A program made the position numbers and the translations under genes. From contig CABUVF010000093.1 in NCBI GenBank assembly GCA_902494945.1, forward strand, positions 1 through 8,260: a DNA stretch of 8,260 bases. The letters run 5' to 3'. Shown piece after piece: positions 1 through 7,336 of this stretch; within the stretch, counting starts at the first letter, position 1, and every line of letters starts with the position of its first letter. The notes under the pieces were generated by a model, which did no database searches, had not been told where the DNA came from, and saw nothing but the letters and a program-made list of their open reading frames with translations. This DNA comes from an uncultured Collinsella sp. Lineage in GTDB: Bacteria; Actinomycetota; Coriobacteriia; Coriobacteriales; Coriobacteriaceae.

Positions 1-594
1 AATGTCGATAACGCCTTCGAGCGCATCGAGCCCTTCGAGCGTGCAGGGGGCGTCGGGGCAGTGGGGGAACATGCCGGCGGGCGTGCAGTTGACGAGCAGT
101 GCGGCGTCGGACTGCTGCGAGATATTGTCGTAGTTGACCTCGCTCGTGCGGCCCACGGGCACGACGGTGGCGCCCAGATCGCCGAGCACCATACTGGCCG
201 TAGTACCCGCGCCGCCGGTGGCTCCGAGCACGAGAGCCTTCTTGCCGGCAACATCAACCCCCAGCTCCTCGACCAGGCACTGAAAACCGAAGTAGTCGGT
301 ATTATCGCCGCGCAGGCGGCCGTCGGGCAGGCGCGTGATGGTGTTGACGTTTCCCATGCGCTCGGCGAGTGGGCTCAGCTCGTCCAGGTAGTCCATGACG
401 GCGCGCTTGTAGGGGATGGTCACGTTGGTGCCCTCCCATTCGTCGCCTGTCATAAAGGCCTCAAGATCCTCGGGCTCGCGCTCAAATCGTACGTACTCGA
501 GCCCCGCGAGCTCCTTGTAGATGGTCGGGGTGTAGCTGTGGCCCAGCACGCGGCCCAGCACGCCGTAGGGGCGGGTTGCGGCGGTATCGGTCAT
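1..594 (-). CDS. aroE: Shikimate dehydrogenase (NADP), 3' end cut by window edge
   Basis: Catalyses the reversible NADPH-dependent reduction of 3-dehydroshikimate to shikimate in the cytoplasm. The first 198 residues are visible; the protein continues past position 1 (family length is about 270-290). The N-terminal substrate domain shows HSYTP (19-23, usually HSxSP; the second Ser is Thr here), GTNVTIPYK (55-63) with the catalytic Lys63, GNVNTI (81-86) with the shikimate-binding Asn84, and GDNTDYFGF (96-104) with the catalytic Asp100. The Rossmann domain begins with LGATGGAG (123-130), followed by VGRT (147-150) and NCTPAGM (169-175). The ATG directly abuts the pheA stop codon, and a GGAGGT at 602-607 inside pheA lies 7 nt upstream, which fixes the start and suggests translational coupling. 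It is the last gene seen in the operon. Identification is firm; a quinate-acting paralogue is less likely in this setting. Confidence 0.95.
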   Translation of the reverse strand, partial: MTDTAATRPYGVLGRVLGHSYTPTIYKELAGLEYVRFEREPEDLEAFMTGDEWEGTNVTIPYKRAVMDYLDELSPLAERMGNVNTITRLPDGRLRGDNTDYFGFQCLVEELGVDVAGKKALVLGATGGAGTTASMVLGDLGATVVPVGRTSEVNYDNISQQSDAALLVNCTPAGMFPHCPDAPCTLEGLDALEGVIDI

Positions 595-1740
595 CTAGAG
601 CACCTCCGTGTAGCTGCCAAAGTAGGTGAAGCTCTCGCACACGTCATCGATGGAGTCGAGCAAGTCGTCGAGGGCCTTGCTACCAAAGGGGCAGTCCAGG
701 TCAAAGTAGAACATAAACTCAAAGTCATGCCCGGGGATGGGACGGCTCTCGAGCTTGATGAGGTTGATATTGAGCGCGTAGAAACGCTCGAGTACGCGAT
801 AGAGCGCGCCCGGCTCGTTGGCCGTGGTAATCATGAGCGAGGTGCGGTTGGCACCGGGGTAGACGCGTGGCTCGCGGCTGATGACGACAAAGCGCGTGTA
901 GTTGTTGTCCGAGTCCTGGATGTTGGGCTCCAGCACCTCCAGGCCATAGAGTGTGGCGCAGCTGCGCGATGCGATGGCGGCAACATCGGTGCGCTCGGAG
1001 CTGGCGACCATCTCGGCCGACATGGCCGTGTTGGGGTACTTGGTGGCGTGCAGGTCGTGTGCCTCGATAAAGCCGGCGCATTGGGCAATGGCCTGGCCGT
1101 GGCTGTAGACCTCGTGCACGTCCGCAAGCTTGGTGCCGGGCTTGACGAGCAAGTTGTGGTCGATTTTGAGGCGAAGCGAGCGCACGATGTGGAAGTCGAA
1201 CTGGGCGAGCAGGTCGTAGACGGCGTTGACCGAGCCGGCGGTGGAGTTCTCGATGGGCAGCACGCCAAACTCGCAGAAGCCGTCGCGCACGGCGCACATG
1301 ACGCCCTCGAAGGTCTCGAAAAACGCGATGTCGGGCACGTCGAAGAGTTTGCACGCGGCGATTTGACTGTAAGCGCCCTCGACGCCCTGGCAGGCGACGG
1401 TGGCCGTTTGAGGGAAGGGCGTGTCGGAGGCTGCAGCCGTGGCGTGGGCCTTTTGCGAGACGGTGATGCCCTTGAGCTCGTTGATGTAGCGCTGCTGCTC
1501 GGCCTTGCTCATGCTCATGAGGAGACGGAACAGGGTGATGGTCTGCGCCTCGTAGCGCTCGGGCGCGCGGCTGGCGAGGTTGTTGAGCTTGGAGCGCTCA
1601 CGGGCGGGGTCGAAGACGGCCTTGCCCATCTCGATTTTTGACTTGGCGACCTCGGTGGCAATGTCCATGCGCTCGACAAAGCTGTTGAGGAGCGTGGTGT
1701 CGATGCCATCGATGGCCTGGCGGATGTCAGCAAGGTCCAT
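595..1740 (-). CDS. pheA: Bifunctional chorismate mutase / prephenate dehydratase (P-protein)
   Basis: Converts chorismate to prephenate and prephenate to phenylpyruvate, the committed branch to phenylalanine. The 381-residue protein has three parts. Residues 1-91 are an AroQ-type chorismate mutase with the expected catalytic set: Arg7, Arg24, Lys35, Asp44, Arg47, Glu48 and Gln82/83. A short Ala/Thr-rich linker follows. The prephenate dehydratase domain (about 114-290) contains IENSTAG and the NNYTRF motif, with catalytic Thr282-Arg283-Phe284. The C-terminal ACT domain (about 299-381) holds EPGAL (309-313) and LESRP (330-334), the phenylalanine-sensing motifs, so feedback inhibition by Phe is expected. 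The ATG at 1740 is chosen because AAAGGGG (1746-1752) sits 5 nt upstream and the mutase helix begins right there; an in-frame TTG at 1827 would add 29 low-complexity residues overlapping aroC. The stop abuts the aroE start. Confidence 0.96.
   Translation of the reverse strand: MDLADIRQAIDGIDTTLLNSFVERMDIATEVAKSKIEMGKAVFDPARERSKLNNLASRAPERYEAQTITLFRLLMSMSKAEQQRYINELKGITVSQKAHATAAASDTPFPQTATVACQGVEGAYSQIAACKLFDVPDIAFFETFEGVMCAVRDGFCEFGVLPIENSTAGSVNAVYDLLAQFDFHIVRSLRLKIDHNLLVKPGTKLADVHEVYSHGQAIAQCAGFIEAHDLHATKYPNTAMSAEMVASSERTDVAAIASRSCATLYGLEVLEPNIQDSDNNYTRFVVISREPRVYPGANRTSLMITTANEPGALYRVLERFYALNINLIKLESRPIPGHDFEFMFYFDLDCPFGSKALDDLLDSIDDVCESFTYFGSYTEVL
602..607 (-). promoter_or_regulatory. Ribosome binding site of aroE inside pheA
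   Basis: GGAGGT on the minus strand, 7 nt before the aroE ATG and inside the last codons of pheA. It decides the aroE start and indicates that aroE translation is coupled to termination of pheA. Confidence 0.85.
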
Positions 1741-1745
1741 GGAGA

Positions 1746-1752
1746 CCCCTTT
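1746..1752 (-). promoter_or_regulatory. Ribosome binding site of pheA
   Basis: AAAGGGG on the minus strand, 5 nt before the ATG at 1740, in the 43-nt gap after aroC. It supports this ATG over the upstream TTG. Part of it (AGGGGT, 1745-1750) can pair with ACCCCT at 1772-1777 near the aroC stop. Confidence 0.8.
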
Positions 1753-1783
1753 CACGTGTCGGGGGATGTTGAGGGGTGGGTAG

Positions 1784-2881
1784 TTAGCGCTGGGCGGCGT
1801 CTTCGAGGAGGGCGTCCCAGATGGCAAGGGCGGCGGCTGCCTCGGCTACGGGGACAGCTCTGGGGACGATGCAGGGATCGTGGCGGCCGTGGACCGAGAG
1901 CTCGGCATTTTCCATAGCGTCCATGTCCACCGTCTGCTGCTCGCGGCCAATTGAGGGCGTCGGCTTTACGGCCATGCGCCACATAACGGGCGCGCCGGTC
2001 GAAATACCGCCCAGGATGCCGCCGGCGTTGTTGGACTCGACCTCGATCTCGCCGGTCTCGGCATCGATGCGATACGGATCGTTGTTCTCGCTGCCGCGCA
2101 TGGCGGCCACGGCAAAGCCCATGCCGAACTCCACGCCCTTTACGGCGGGAATGCCAAACGCGATTTGCGCGATGCGGTTCTCGATGCCGTCGAACATGGG
2201 GTCGCCGATGCCTGCGGGAAGCCCGTAAATGCCGCACTCCACGATGCCGCCGATGCTGTCGAGTTCGTCGCGCGCGGCTAGGATCTCCTCACGCATGCGG
2301 CCGGCTGCGGCGGCGTCAATGCACGGCAGATCGTTCGTAAGGATCGCCTTGCGGTCGGCCTCGCGATAGACCATATCGTCCATCGGCAGGTCGGAGATGC
2401 TGCCGATCTGCGCCACATGCGCCATCACTTTAATGCCGCAGGCCTCGAGTGCCTGCAGCGCAATGCCGCCGGCGATGCACAGGGGTGCCGTTAGGCGGCC
2501 GGAGAAATGCCCGCCGCCGGCGACATCGTGCATGTTGTGATACTTCACGCGCGCAGGGAAGTCCGCATGTCCCGGACGGGGCTTGCGGCGCAGCTCGGAG
2601 TAATCCTTGGAGCGCGTGTTGGTGTTCTCGATAATCGCGGCAATGGGCGCGCCGGTGGTGTGCCCATCGACCACGCCGGCGATGATTTGGGCGGCGTCGG
2701 CCTCGCGGCGCTTGGTCGCGGTCTCGTCGCGACCGGGGGCGCGACGGTTCAAAAAGGCCTGCAGCGCTTCTTGGTCAACGGCGATGCCCGCCGGAATGCC
2801 ATCGAGGGAGCAGCCGATGGCGGGGGAGTGCGACTGGCCGAAGATGCTTAAGTGCAAGACGTTGCCAAAGGTCGAGGACAT
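1784..2881 (-). CDS. aroC: Chorismate synthase
   Basis: Performs the last common step, anti-1,4-elimination of phosphate from EPSP to give chorismate, using reduced FMN. It is 365 residues, a normal length. Visible signatures are FGQSHSPAIG (14-23) with catalytic His18, the TKRREAD segment (56-62), NTNTRSKDY (86-94), RPGHAD (102-107) with the second catalytic His105, and GGGHFSGRLTA (122-132), the variant common in Gram-positive bacteria. In the C-terminal half come ENRIAQIAFGIPAVKGVEFG, SNNAGGILGGISTG and the terminal GRHDPC..RAVPVAEA block. The two histidines match those shown to be catalytic in the Neurospora enzyme. AGGAGG at 2888-2893 is 6 nt before the ATG; an in-frame GTG at 2968 lies inside aroA and is rejected. 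Whether this enzyme has its own flavin reductase activity cannot be read from the sequence; no separate reductase gene is nearby. Confidence 0.97.
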   Translation of the reverse strand: MSSTFGNVLHLSIFGQSHSPAIGCSLDGIPAGIAVDQEALQAFLNRRAPGRDETATKRREADAAQIIAGVVDGHTTGAPIAAIIENTNTRSKDYSELRRKPRPGHADFPARVKYHNMHDVAGGGHFSGRLTAPLCIAGGIALQALEACGIKVMAHVAQIGSISDLPMDDMVYREADRKAILTNDLPCIDAAAAGRMREEILAARDELDSIGGIVECGIYGLPAGIGDPMFDGIENRIAQIAFGIPAVKGVEFGMGFAVAAMRGSENNDPYRIDAETGEIEVESNNAGGILGGISTGAPVMWRMAVKPTPSIGREQQTVDMDAMENAELSVHGRHDPCIVPRAVPVAEAAAALAIWDALLEDAAQR

Positions 2882-2882
2882 G

Positions 2883-4202
2883 CTATTCCTCCTCGAGCGT
2901 GACCTTGCCGCCCAGCAGGCGGTAGTGGTCGAAGAAATCGGGATAGGACTTGTTGACGGCCTCGGCACCGTGGATCACGACCTCGCCGGTGGCGCGGCTC
3001 GCGGCGATAGCGGCCATCATGGCGATGCGATGGTCGTTGTGCGAATCGACCTCGCCGCCGGTAAAGGCGTCGACGCCCTTGATGATGAGGTCGTCGCCGG
3101 CAATGCGCACCTGCGCGCCCAGCGCGGTGAGCTCGCGGGTGGTGGTGGCCAGACGGTCGGATTCCTTGATGCGCAGACGGGCGCAATCGCGAATAAAGGT
3201 GCGGCCCTGCGCCAGCGATGCCACGGCCGAGATGACGGGCACCAGGTCCGGAATGTCGTGGGCACTCATCTCAAAGCCGGCGAGCTTGTCGGACTGCACG
3301 GTGGCGGCGTTGGTGGAGCGCACGATGCGGGCGCCAAAGCGCGAAAGCGCGGCAAGCACGTTACGGTCGCCCTGTGCGGAGCTTAGCGACACGCCCTCGA
3401 CGGTGATGGGGTCGGTGCCGATGGCACCGGCGCACAGCCAAAAGGCGGCGTTGGACCAGTCGCCCTCGACAGCAACGCTGCCGGGCGTGCGGTACGAGCC
3501 GCTGCTCACGCGGAAGTTCGTGACCTCGGGCTGGCCGTCCTTGGCCGGAATACGCTCGACGTTGACCTCGACGCCAAAGGCCTTCATGGCCTGGATCGTC
3601 AGGTTGATGTAGGGACGGCTCTCGATGAGGCCGGTTACCTGCACGCAGGAGGGCTGGGCCAGCAGTGGGGCTGCCAGCAGCAGGCCCGAGATGTACTGCG
3701 AGCTCAAGTTGCCCGGAAGCACAAAGGTGCCCGGGCGCATGCGGCCGCTCGTCTTGAGCGGAAAACCGCCCAGACCCTGTAGGTCGCAGCCGGCGGCGAT
3801 GATCTCGTCCGAGAGCGGGGAGAGCGGGCGGGCGCCCAGGCGGCCCTGGCCTACGAAGGTGGCATCCGCACCCAGCGCGCAGGCGACAGGCAGCATAAAG
3901 CGCAGCGTGGAGCCACTTTCACCGCAGTCAAGCGTGCCGCCGGCAAGGGCCTTGAGCAGGCCAAACTCAACACTCTTCATGGTGGGGTGGACCTGGAAGC
4001 CGTCCTCGACGGTCTCGATGCGAGCACCCAGTGCCGTAAGGCAGCGCACCGTAGCCTCGATGTCGGCGCAGGTGGTGTTGCAGGTGACGTGTGTCTCGCC
4101 GTTGGCAAGCGCAGCGCAGATGATGAGGCGATGCGCCATCGACTTGGACGCGATGGCGGGAACGGTGCCCTTGAGCGGGGACGGGGTGATGCGGGCTAGC
4201 AT
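2883..4202 (-). CDS. aroA: 3-phosphoshikimate 1-carboxyvinyltransferase (EPSP synthase)
   Basis: Transfers the enolpyruvyl group of PEP to shikimate-3-phosphate. It is 439 residues, normal for the family. The two-domain inside-out fold is supported by IASKSMAHR (17-25) with Lys20, Ser21 and Arg25 for substrate binding, DCGESGSTLRF (92-102) in the PEP/glyphosate loop, Arg125, LPGNLSSQYISGLLLAAPL (162-180), ESRPY (194-198), EGDWSNAAFWL (246-256), DIPDLVP (316-322) with catalytic Asp319, RIKESDRL (344-351) with Glu347 and Arg350, and DHRIAM (390-395) with Arg392. The PEP loop differs from the E. coli form: the position of E. coli Pro101 is Phe102. The ATG overlaps the aroB stop (ATGCTAG), and AAGGGAG at 4213-4219 lies 10 nt upstream. 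Only 1 nt separates its stop from aroC. Confidence 0.97.
   Translation of the reverse strand: MLARITPSPLKGTVPAIASKSMAHRLIICAALANGETHVTCNTTCADIEATVRCLTALGARIETVEDGFQVHPTMKSVEFGLLKALAGGTLDCGESGSTLRFMLPVACALGADATFVGQGRLGARPLSPLSDEIIAAGCDLQGLGGFPLKTSGRMRPGTFVLPGNLSSQYISGLLLAAPLLAQPSCVQVTGLIESRPYINLTIQAMKAFGVEVNVERIPAKDGQPEVTNFRVSSGSYRTPGSVAVEGDWSNAAFWLCAGAIGTDPITVEGVSLSSAQGDRNVLAALSRFGARIVRSTNAATVQSDKLAGFEMSAHDIPDLVPVISAVASLAQGRTFIRDCARLRIKESDRLATTTRELTALGAQVRIAGDDLIIKGVDAFTGGEVDSHNDHRIAMMAAIAASRATGEVVIHGAEAVNKSYPDFFDHYRLLGGKVTLEEE
2888..2893 (-). promoter_or_regulatory. Ribosome binding site of aroC inside aroA
   Basis: AGGAGG on the minus strand, formed by the final Glu codons of aroA, 6 nt before the aroC ATG. 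It fixes the aroC start at 2881 and couples the two genes. Confidence 0.85.
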
Positions 4203-5302
4203 GCGGATGCGTCTCCCTTCTGGCCGAGGCCCTCGGCAATGAGTTCGTGGAAAGTGGAAAGCGGCGTGCGGTCGATGCTGCAGCGGCCAATGCCGTGCGG
4301 AATCACCAGGTCGATGGTGTCGCCCGCGCGCTTCTTGTCGTGGAGCGCCTCGGCAAAGACGGCATCGGCATCTAGGCCGCAGCGGGTCTTGAGGCCATGG
4401 CGGGCGCAGAGCTCCTCAATACGACCGGGCAGCGCAGCATCGCAGACGCCGTGCAGGGCCGCGGCGCGCGTGATGATACCCATGCCGATCGACACGCAGT
4501 TGCCGTGTCCGAGCTCAAAGTGCTCGCAGGCTTCGACGGCGTGTCCGGCGCTGTGTCCAAAGTTGAGGAGCTTACGCTGGTTAGTCTCGCGCTCGTCGGC
4601 GACGACCACGGCGCGCTTGATGTCGATGTTGCGGGCGATGATGAGTGCTACGCGGGCCACATCGTGGTTGAGCAGCTCCAGCGTGAGCGGGGTCTTCTCC
4701 AGCTCGGCGAAAAGCTCCGGATCGGCAATCACGGCGTGCTTGACGACCTCGCCGCAGCCGTCAGCGAACTGCTCGGGCGTGAGGGTGGCCAGACACCCCA
4801 CGTCGGCGATAACCACGCTCGGCTGCCAAAAGGCGCCGGCCAAGTTCTTGCCGGCAGCCAGATCGATGGCGGTCTTGCCTCCCACCGACGAATCCACCAT
4901 GGCGAGCAGGCTCGTTGGGATCTGCACAAACTTGCAGCCGCGCATGTAGGTGGCGGCCACAAAGCCCGCCACGTCGCCCACGACGCCGCCGCCGAGTGCC
5001 ACGATCACGTCGGAGCGCGAAAGCTCGTGCTCGGCCACAAACTCCAAAATGGCAACATAGGTTTCGGCGCGCTTATGGGCCTCGCCGGCCTCGAAGGTGC
5101 AGATGCTCACCTCGTAGCCTGACGCCTCCAGGCTCTGCTTAACGGGCATCTGGTAGAGCGGGCCCACGTTGGTGTCCGTCACGATGACGGCCTTGGTGCC
5201 GCCGGCAGTGGCACGCACGAGCGGTCCCGCCTGCTCCAGCAAAAACGTGCCAACATGCACCTGGTAGGGGCGTGCAGTGTCGATATCGATGGTAATCGCC
5301 AT
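4196..5302 (-). CDS. aroB: 3-dehydroquinate synthase
   Basis: Cyclises DAHP to 3-dehydroquinate using NAD and a divalent metal, step two of the shikimate pathway. It is 368 residues, typical length. Key blocks are DTNV (43-46), FEAGEAHK (70-77), the NAD-binding GGGVVGDVAGFVAATYMRG (104-122), IPTSLLAMVDSSVGGKTAID (128-147) with Lys143, KNLAGAFWQP (152-161), DGCGEVVKHAVI (181-192) with metal ligand Glu185 and Lys188, RETNQRKLLNFGHSAGHAVE (238-257) with metal ligand His250, and LGHGNCVSIGM (264-274) with metal ligand His266. All catalytic positions are intact. AAAGGA at 5312-5317 is 9 nt before the ATG, in a 36-nt gap after tyrA. The stop overlaps the aroA start by 7 nt. A 2-deoxy-scyllo-inosose synthase is the main structural alternative, but the operon context excludes it. 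Confidence 0.97.
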   Translation of the reverse strand: MAITIDIDTARPYQVHVGTFLLEQAGPLVRATAGGTKAVIVTDTNVGPLYQMPVKQSLEASGYEVSICTFEAGEAHKRAETYVAILEFVAEHELSRSDVIVALGGGVVGDVAGFVAATYMRGCKFVQIPTSLLAMVDSSVGGKTAIDLAAGKNLAGAFWQPSVVIADVGCLATLTPEQFADGCGEVVKHAVIADPELFAELEKTPLTLELLNHDVARVALIIARNIDIKRAVVVADERETNQRKLLNFGHSAGHAVEACEHFELGHGNCVSIGMGIITRAAALHGVCDAALPGRIEELCARHGLKTRCGLDADAVFAEALHDKKRAGDTIDLVIPHGIGRCSIDRTPLSTFHELIAEGLGQKGDASAC

Positions 5303-5338
5303 AAGCTTCGGTCCTTTCGACCTGGCGTGATGGGTTGT

Positions 5339-6253
5339 CTAGTGGGAGGCCTCGTCGTCGAGTGCGCGCTTAATGCGGTCGCCCTCGGCAAGGAGATTCT
5401 CCAGATAGCGCTGGTCGCGGTCCTTGAGCGCACGGCTGTAGGCGCCAAGCGATTCGATCAGATGGTCGATCTCAAAGGCGAGCGCGTCGGCGTCGTCGAT
5501 CATGAGCTCGGACCACATTTGCGGGTTGAGGTGCGCCACGCGGGTGAGATCGCGGTAGCTGCCGGCCGAAAAGCCGTGGTGGACCTGGGCAGTGGGGCTT
5601 TTGACGTAGGCGTTGGATACCACGTGCGCAAGCTGGCTCGTGAAGGCGATGACACGGTCGTGCTCGGCGGCGCTGGTCACGCTGAACTTGCCAAAGCCCA
5701 AGGGGCGTACCATCTCGCGCACCTGGCCCAAAAGCTCCAGTTTGAGCGCATCGTCCACCGCGGGCGGTACGAGCACGAGCGGGGCGCCCTGGAACAGGTT
5801 GGCGCGGGAGTGCGCATAGCCCGAGTACTGCGTGCCCGCCATGGGGTGCGCGCCCACAAAGTAAAAGCCGTGCTCGCGGGCTAGCTCAAAGGCGCGCTCG
5901 CACACGATGCCCTTGACGCCCACCGTGTCGATCACCACGGGGCCCATGATGGCCTCGGTGTCGGTGGCGTCGGCGAGCGCCTGGGCGTGCGCCTCGAGCC
6001 ACTCGATGCATGCCTCGGGATAGCAGGCAAGGACGATGATGTCGCATTCGCCGAGCGTCTTGTCGTTAAGCTCTCCGGCGACAGTGCCCATGCTGGCGGC
6101 CGTCATGACATCGTCATCGGGGTCCCAGGCCAGCACGCGGACGCCCGCCTGCGCATAGCCGCGGGCAAAGCTGCCGCCGATGAGGCCCAGGCCGACGATG
6201 CCGGCGCACTTGGGGCCGCCCTGGTTAACGCGCGCGTTTCTCACTGTACCCAT
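5339..6253 (-). CDS. tyrA: Prephenate dehydrogenase
   Basis: Oxidatively decarboxylates prephenate to 4-hydroxyphenylpyruvate, the tyrosine branch. It is 304 residues and consists only of the nucleotide-binding and dimerisation domains: no chorismate mutase fusion at the N-terminus and no ACT domain at the C-terminus. The cofactor motif is IVGLGLIGGS (19-28), and Asp44 at the end of the second strand favours NAD over NADP. DTVGVKG (109-115) replaces the more usual DxxSxK form with Gly at the Ser position. GAHPMAG (134-140) carries the catalytic His136. Further on are TSQLAHVVSNAY and YRDLTRVAHLNPQMW, the family's prephenate-binding Arg region. The ATG lies 3 nt after the aroF stop, with GGAG at 6260-6263 inside aroF. 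Arogenate specificity cannot be excluded from sequence, but prephenate is the usual bacterial substrate next to PheA. Confidence 0.93.
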   Translation of the reverse strand: MGTVRNARVNQGGPKCAGIVGLGLIGGSFARGYAQAGVRVLAWDPDDDVMTAASMGTVAGELNDKTLGECDIIVLACYPEACIEWLEAHAQALADATDTEAIMGPVVIDTVGVKGIVCERAFELAREHGFYFVGAHPMAGTQYSGYAHSRANLFQGAPLVLVPPAVDDALKLELLGQVREMVRPLGFGKFSVTSAAEHDRVIAFTSQLAHVVSNAYVKSPTAQVHHGFSAGSYRDLTRVAHLNPQMWSELMIDDADALAFEIDHLIESLGAYSRALKDRDQRYLENLLAEGDRIKRALDDEASH

Positions 6254-6256
6254 GGG

Positions 6257-7279
6257 CTACTCCATGGTCTCTTGGCAGACAACCTCGCGAATGGCTCGGA
6301 TGCGGCGCATGGTGTCGTCGAACTGATCGGGGGTGAGGGCCTGAGCGCCGTCGGACCATGCGCGGCTGGGCTCGTCGTGGACCTCGATCTCTAGGCCGTT
6401 GGCACCGCAGGCGGTCGCGGCGAGCGCCATGGGCTCAACGTAGCGGGTGTAGCCGGTGGCGTGGCTGGGGTCGGCGACGACGGGCAGGTGCGACAGGTGG
6501 TGCAGCACCGGCACGGCATTGAGGTCGAAGGTGTTGCGGGTGCGGGTCTCGAAGGTGCGGATGCCGCGCTCGCACAGGATGACGTTGTCGTTGCCCTCGC
6601 TCATGATGTACTCGGCGGCCATGAGCAGCTCATCGATCGTGCCGGACATGCCGCGCTTAAGCAAGATCGGAGTCTTGGTCTTGCCGACCTCTTTGAGCAG
6701 AGGGAAGTTCTGGGCGTTGCGGGCGCCGATCTGCATGACGTCGATCTTCTTGTCCAGGAAGACCTGCACGTCGCGCGGGTCCATGATCTCGGTGACGATC
6801 GGCATGTCGAGCTCGGCAGACGCCTCGCACAGCAGGTCCAGACCGGCGGGGCCCATGCCCTGGTAGGCGTAAGGGGAAGTGCGGGGCTTGTAGGCACCGC
6901 CGCGCAGCATCGTGGCACCGGCGGCCTTCACGCGGCGGGCGATGCGGATGAGGTTCTCGCCCTCGACGGAGCACGGGCCGGCGATGACCTGGAACTGATC
7001 GCCGCCGATCTTGACGCCGTGGCCGCAGTCGATGACGGAGTCCTCGGGGTGGAACTTGCGGTTGGCGCGCTTGAACGGCTCGGAGACGCGCTGCACGCGC
7101 TCGACGACATCCATGGACTCGAGCAGGAACGGGTCGATCTTGGTCGTATCGCCCACCAGGCCGATGATCGTCTCATTCTCGCCGCGCGAGACATCGGTCT
7201 TCAGGCCCTTTTTCTCAATCCAGCTGACGATATGGCTGACGGCCTCGTCGCTGGCGCTCTCTTTTAAAATTGCAATCAT
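6257..7279 (-). CDS. aroF: 3-deoxy-7-phosphoheptulonate (DAHP) synthase, type I-beta with N-terminal regulatory domain
   Basis: First enzyme of the shikimate pathway: condenses PEP with erythrose-4-phosphate. At 340 residues it resembles Thermotoga maritima DAHP synthase. Residues 1-70 form the ferredoxin-like regulatory domain (starting MIAILKESASDEAV), which in the Thermotoga enzyme mediates feedback by Tyr/Phe. FHPEDSVID (76-84) is the linker. The TIM barrel carries AGPCSVEG (100-107), LRGGAYKPRTSPY (125-137) with Lys131, QIGARNAQNF (183-192), LLKRG (206-210), CERGIRTFE (236-244), DPSH (270-273) and EIEVH (297-301). Metal ligands by family analogy are Cys103, His273, Glu299 and Asp310, all present. 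ATG 7279 is preceded by GAGGTGAGAGG; an in-frame ATG at 7327 lies inside a terminator-like hairpin and is rejected. It is the first gene of the operon, so a leader hairpin just upstream would set flux for the whole pathway. Confidence 0.96.
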   Translation of the reverse strand: MIAILKESASDEAVSHIVSWIEKKGLKTDVSRGENETIIGLVGDTTKIDPFLLESMDVVERVQRVSEPFKRANRKFHPEDSVIDCGHGVKIGGDQFQVIAGPCSVEGENLIRIARRVKAAGATMLRGGAYKPRTSPYAYQGMGPAGLDLLCEASAELDMPIVTEIMDPRDVQVFLDKKIDVMQIGARNAQNFPLLKEVGKTKTPILLKRGMSGTIDELLMAAEYIMSEGNDNVILCERGIRTFETRTRNTFDLNAVPVLHHLSHLPVVADPSHATGYTRYVEPMALAATACGANGLEIEVHDEPSRAWSDGAQALTPDQFDDTMRRIRAIREVVCQETME

Positions 7280-7285
7280 GGTGTG

Positions 7286-7296
7286 CCTCTCACCTC
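7286..7296 (-). promoter_or_regulatory. Ribosome binding site of aroF
   Basis: GAGGTGAGAGG on the minus strand; its GAGAGG part ends 6 nt before the ATG at 7279. It decides between this start and the upstream in-frame ATG at 7327. Confidence 0.75.
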
Positions 7297-7312
7297 GATG
7301 GATAACCCTTGC

Positions 7313-7336
7313 AAAAACGGCCCGCATCGCGAGCCG
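7313..7336 (-). terminator. Terminator-like hairpin in the aro operon leader (putative attenuator)
   Basis: On the minus strand, CGGCTCGC (7336-7329), loop GAT, GCGGGCCG (7325-7318) form an 8-bp GC-rich stem with one G-U pair, followed directly by five T residues (7317-7313). The T-run is only on the minus-strand side, so the element acts toward aroF. Only about 17 nt separate it from the aroF ribosome binding site, too few for another promoter, so transcripts of the operon should pass through it. It could alternatively stop read-through from the recombinase gene. No T-box or second, competing hairpin was recognised. Confidence 0.6.

Noticed and set aside
61..1641. Long open frame of 526 codons on the plus strand opposite aroE and pheA
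   Set aside because: Both genes on the other strand have full catalytic motifs; the plus frame has no recognisable domain, no ribosome binding site and the Val/Ala/Gly/His-rich composition typical of antisense frames in GC-rich genes.
1741..1827. 29-residue N-terminal extension of PheA from a TTG
   Set aside because: It overlaps the end of aroC, is Pro/Ser-rich without domain match, and the ATG at 1740 has a good ribosome binding site exactly before the chorismate mutase helix.
2882..2968. N-terminal extension of AroC from a GTG inside aroA
   Set aside because: The extension is aroA coding sequence in another frame, and AGGAGG lies 6 nt before the ATG at 2881.
2507..3612. Several plus-strand frames opposite aroC and aroA
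   Set aside because: All lie entirely over conserved coding sequence of recognised enzymes and show no independent start signals or domains.
5308..5322. Small inverted repeat GGTC/GACC around the aroB ribosome binding site
   Set aside because: Only 4 bp with the Shine-Dalgarno bases largely in the loop; too weak to claim regulation.
7280..7327. N-terminal extension of AroF from ATG 7327
   Set aside because: That ATG lies within the leader hairpin, has no ribosome binding site, and the type I-beta family normally begins at MIxxLK as the ATG at 7279 does.
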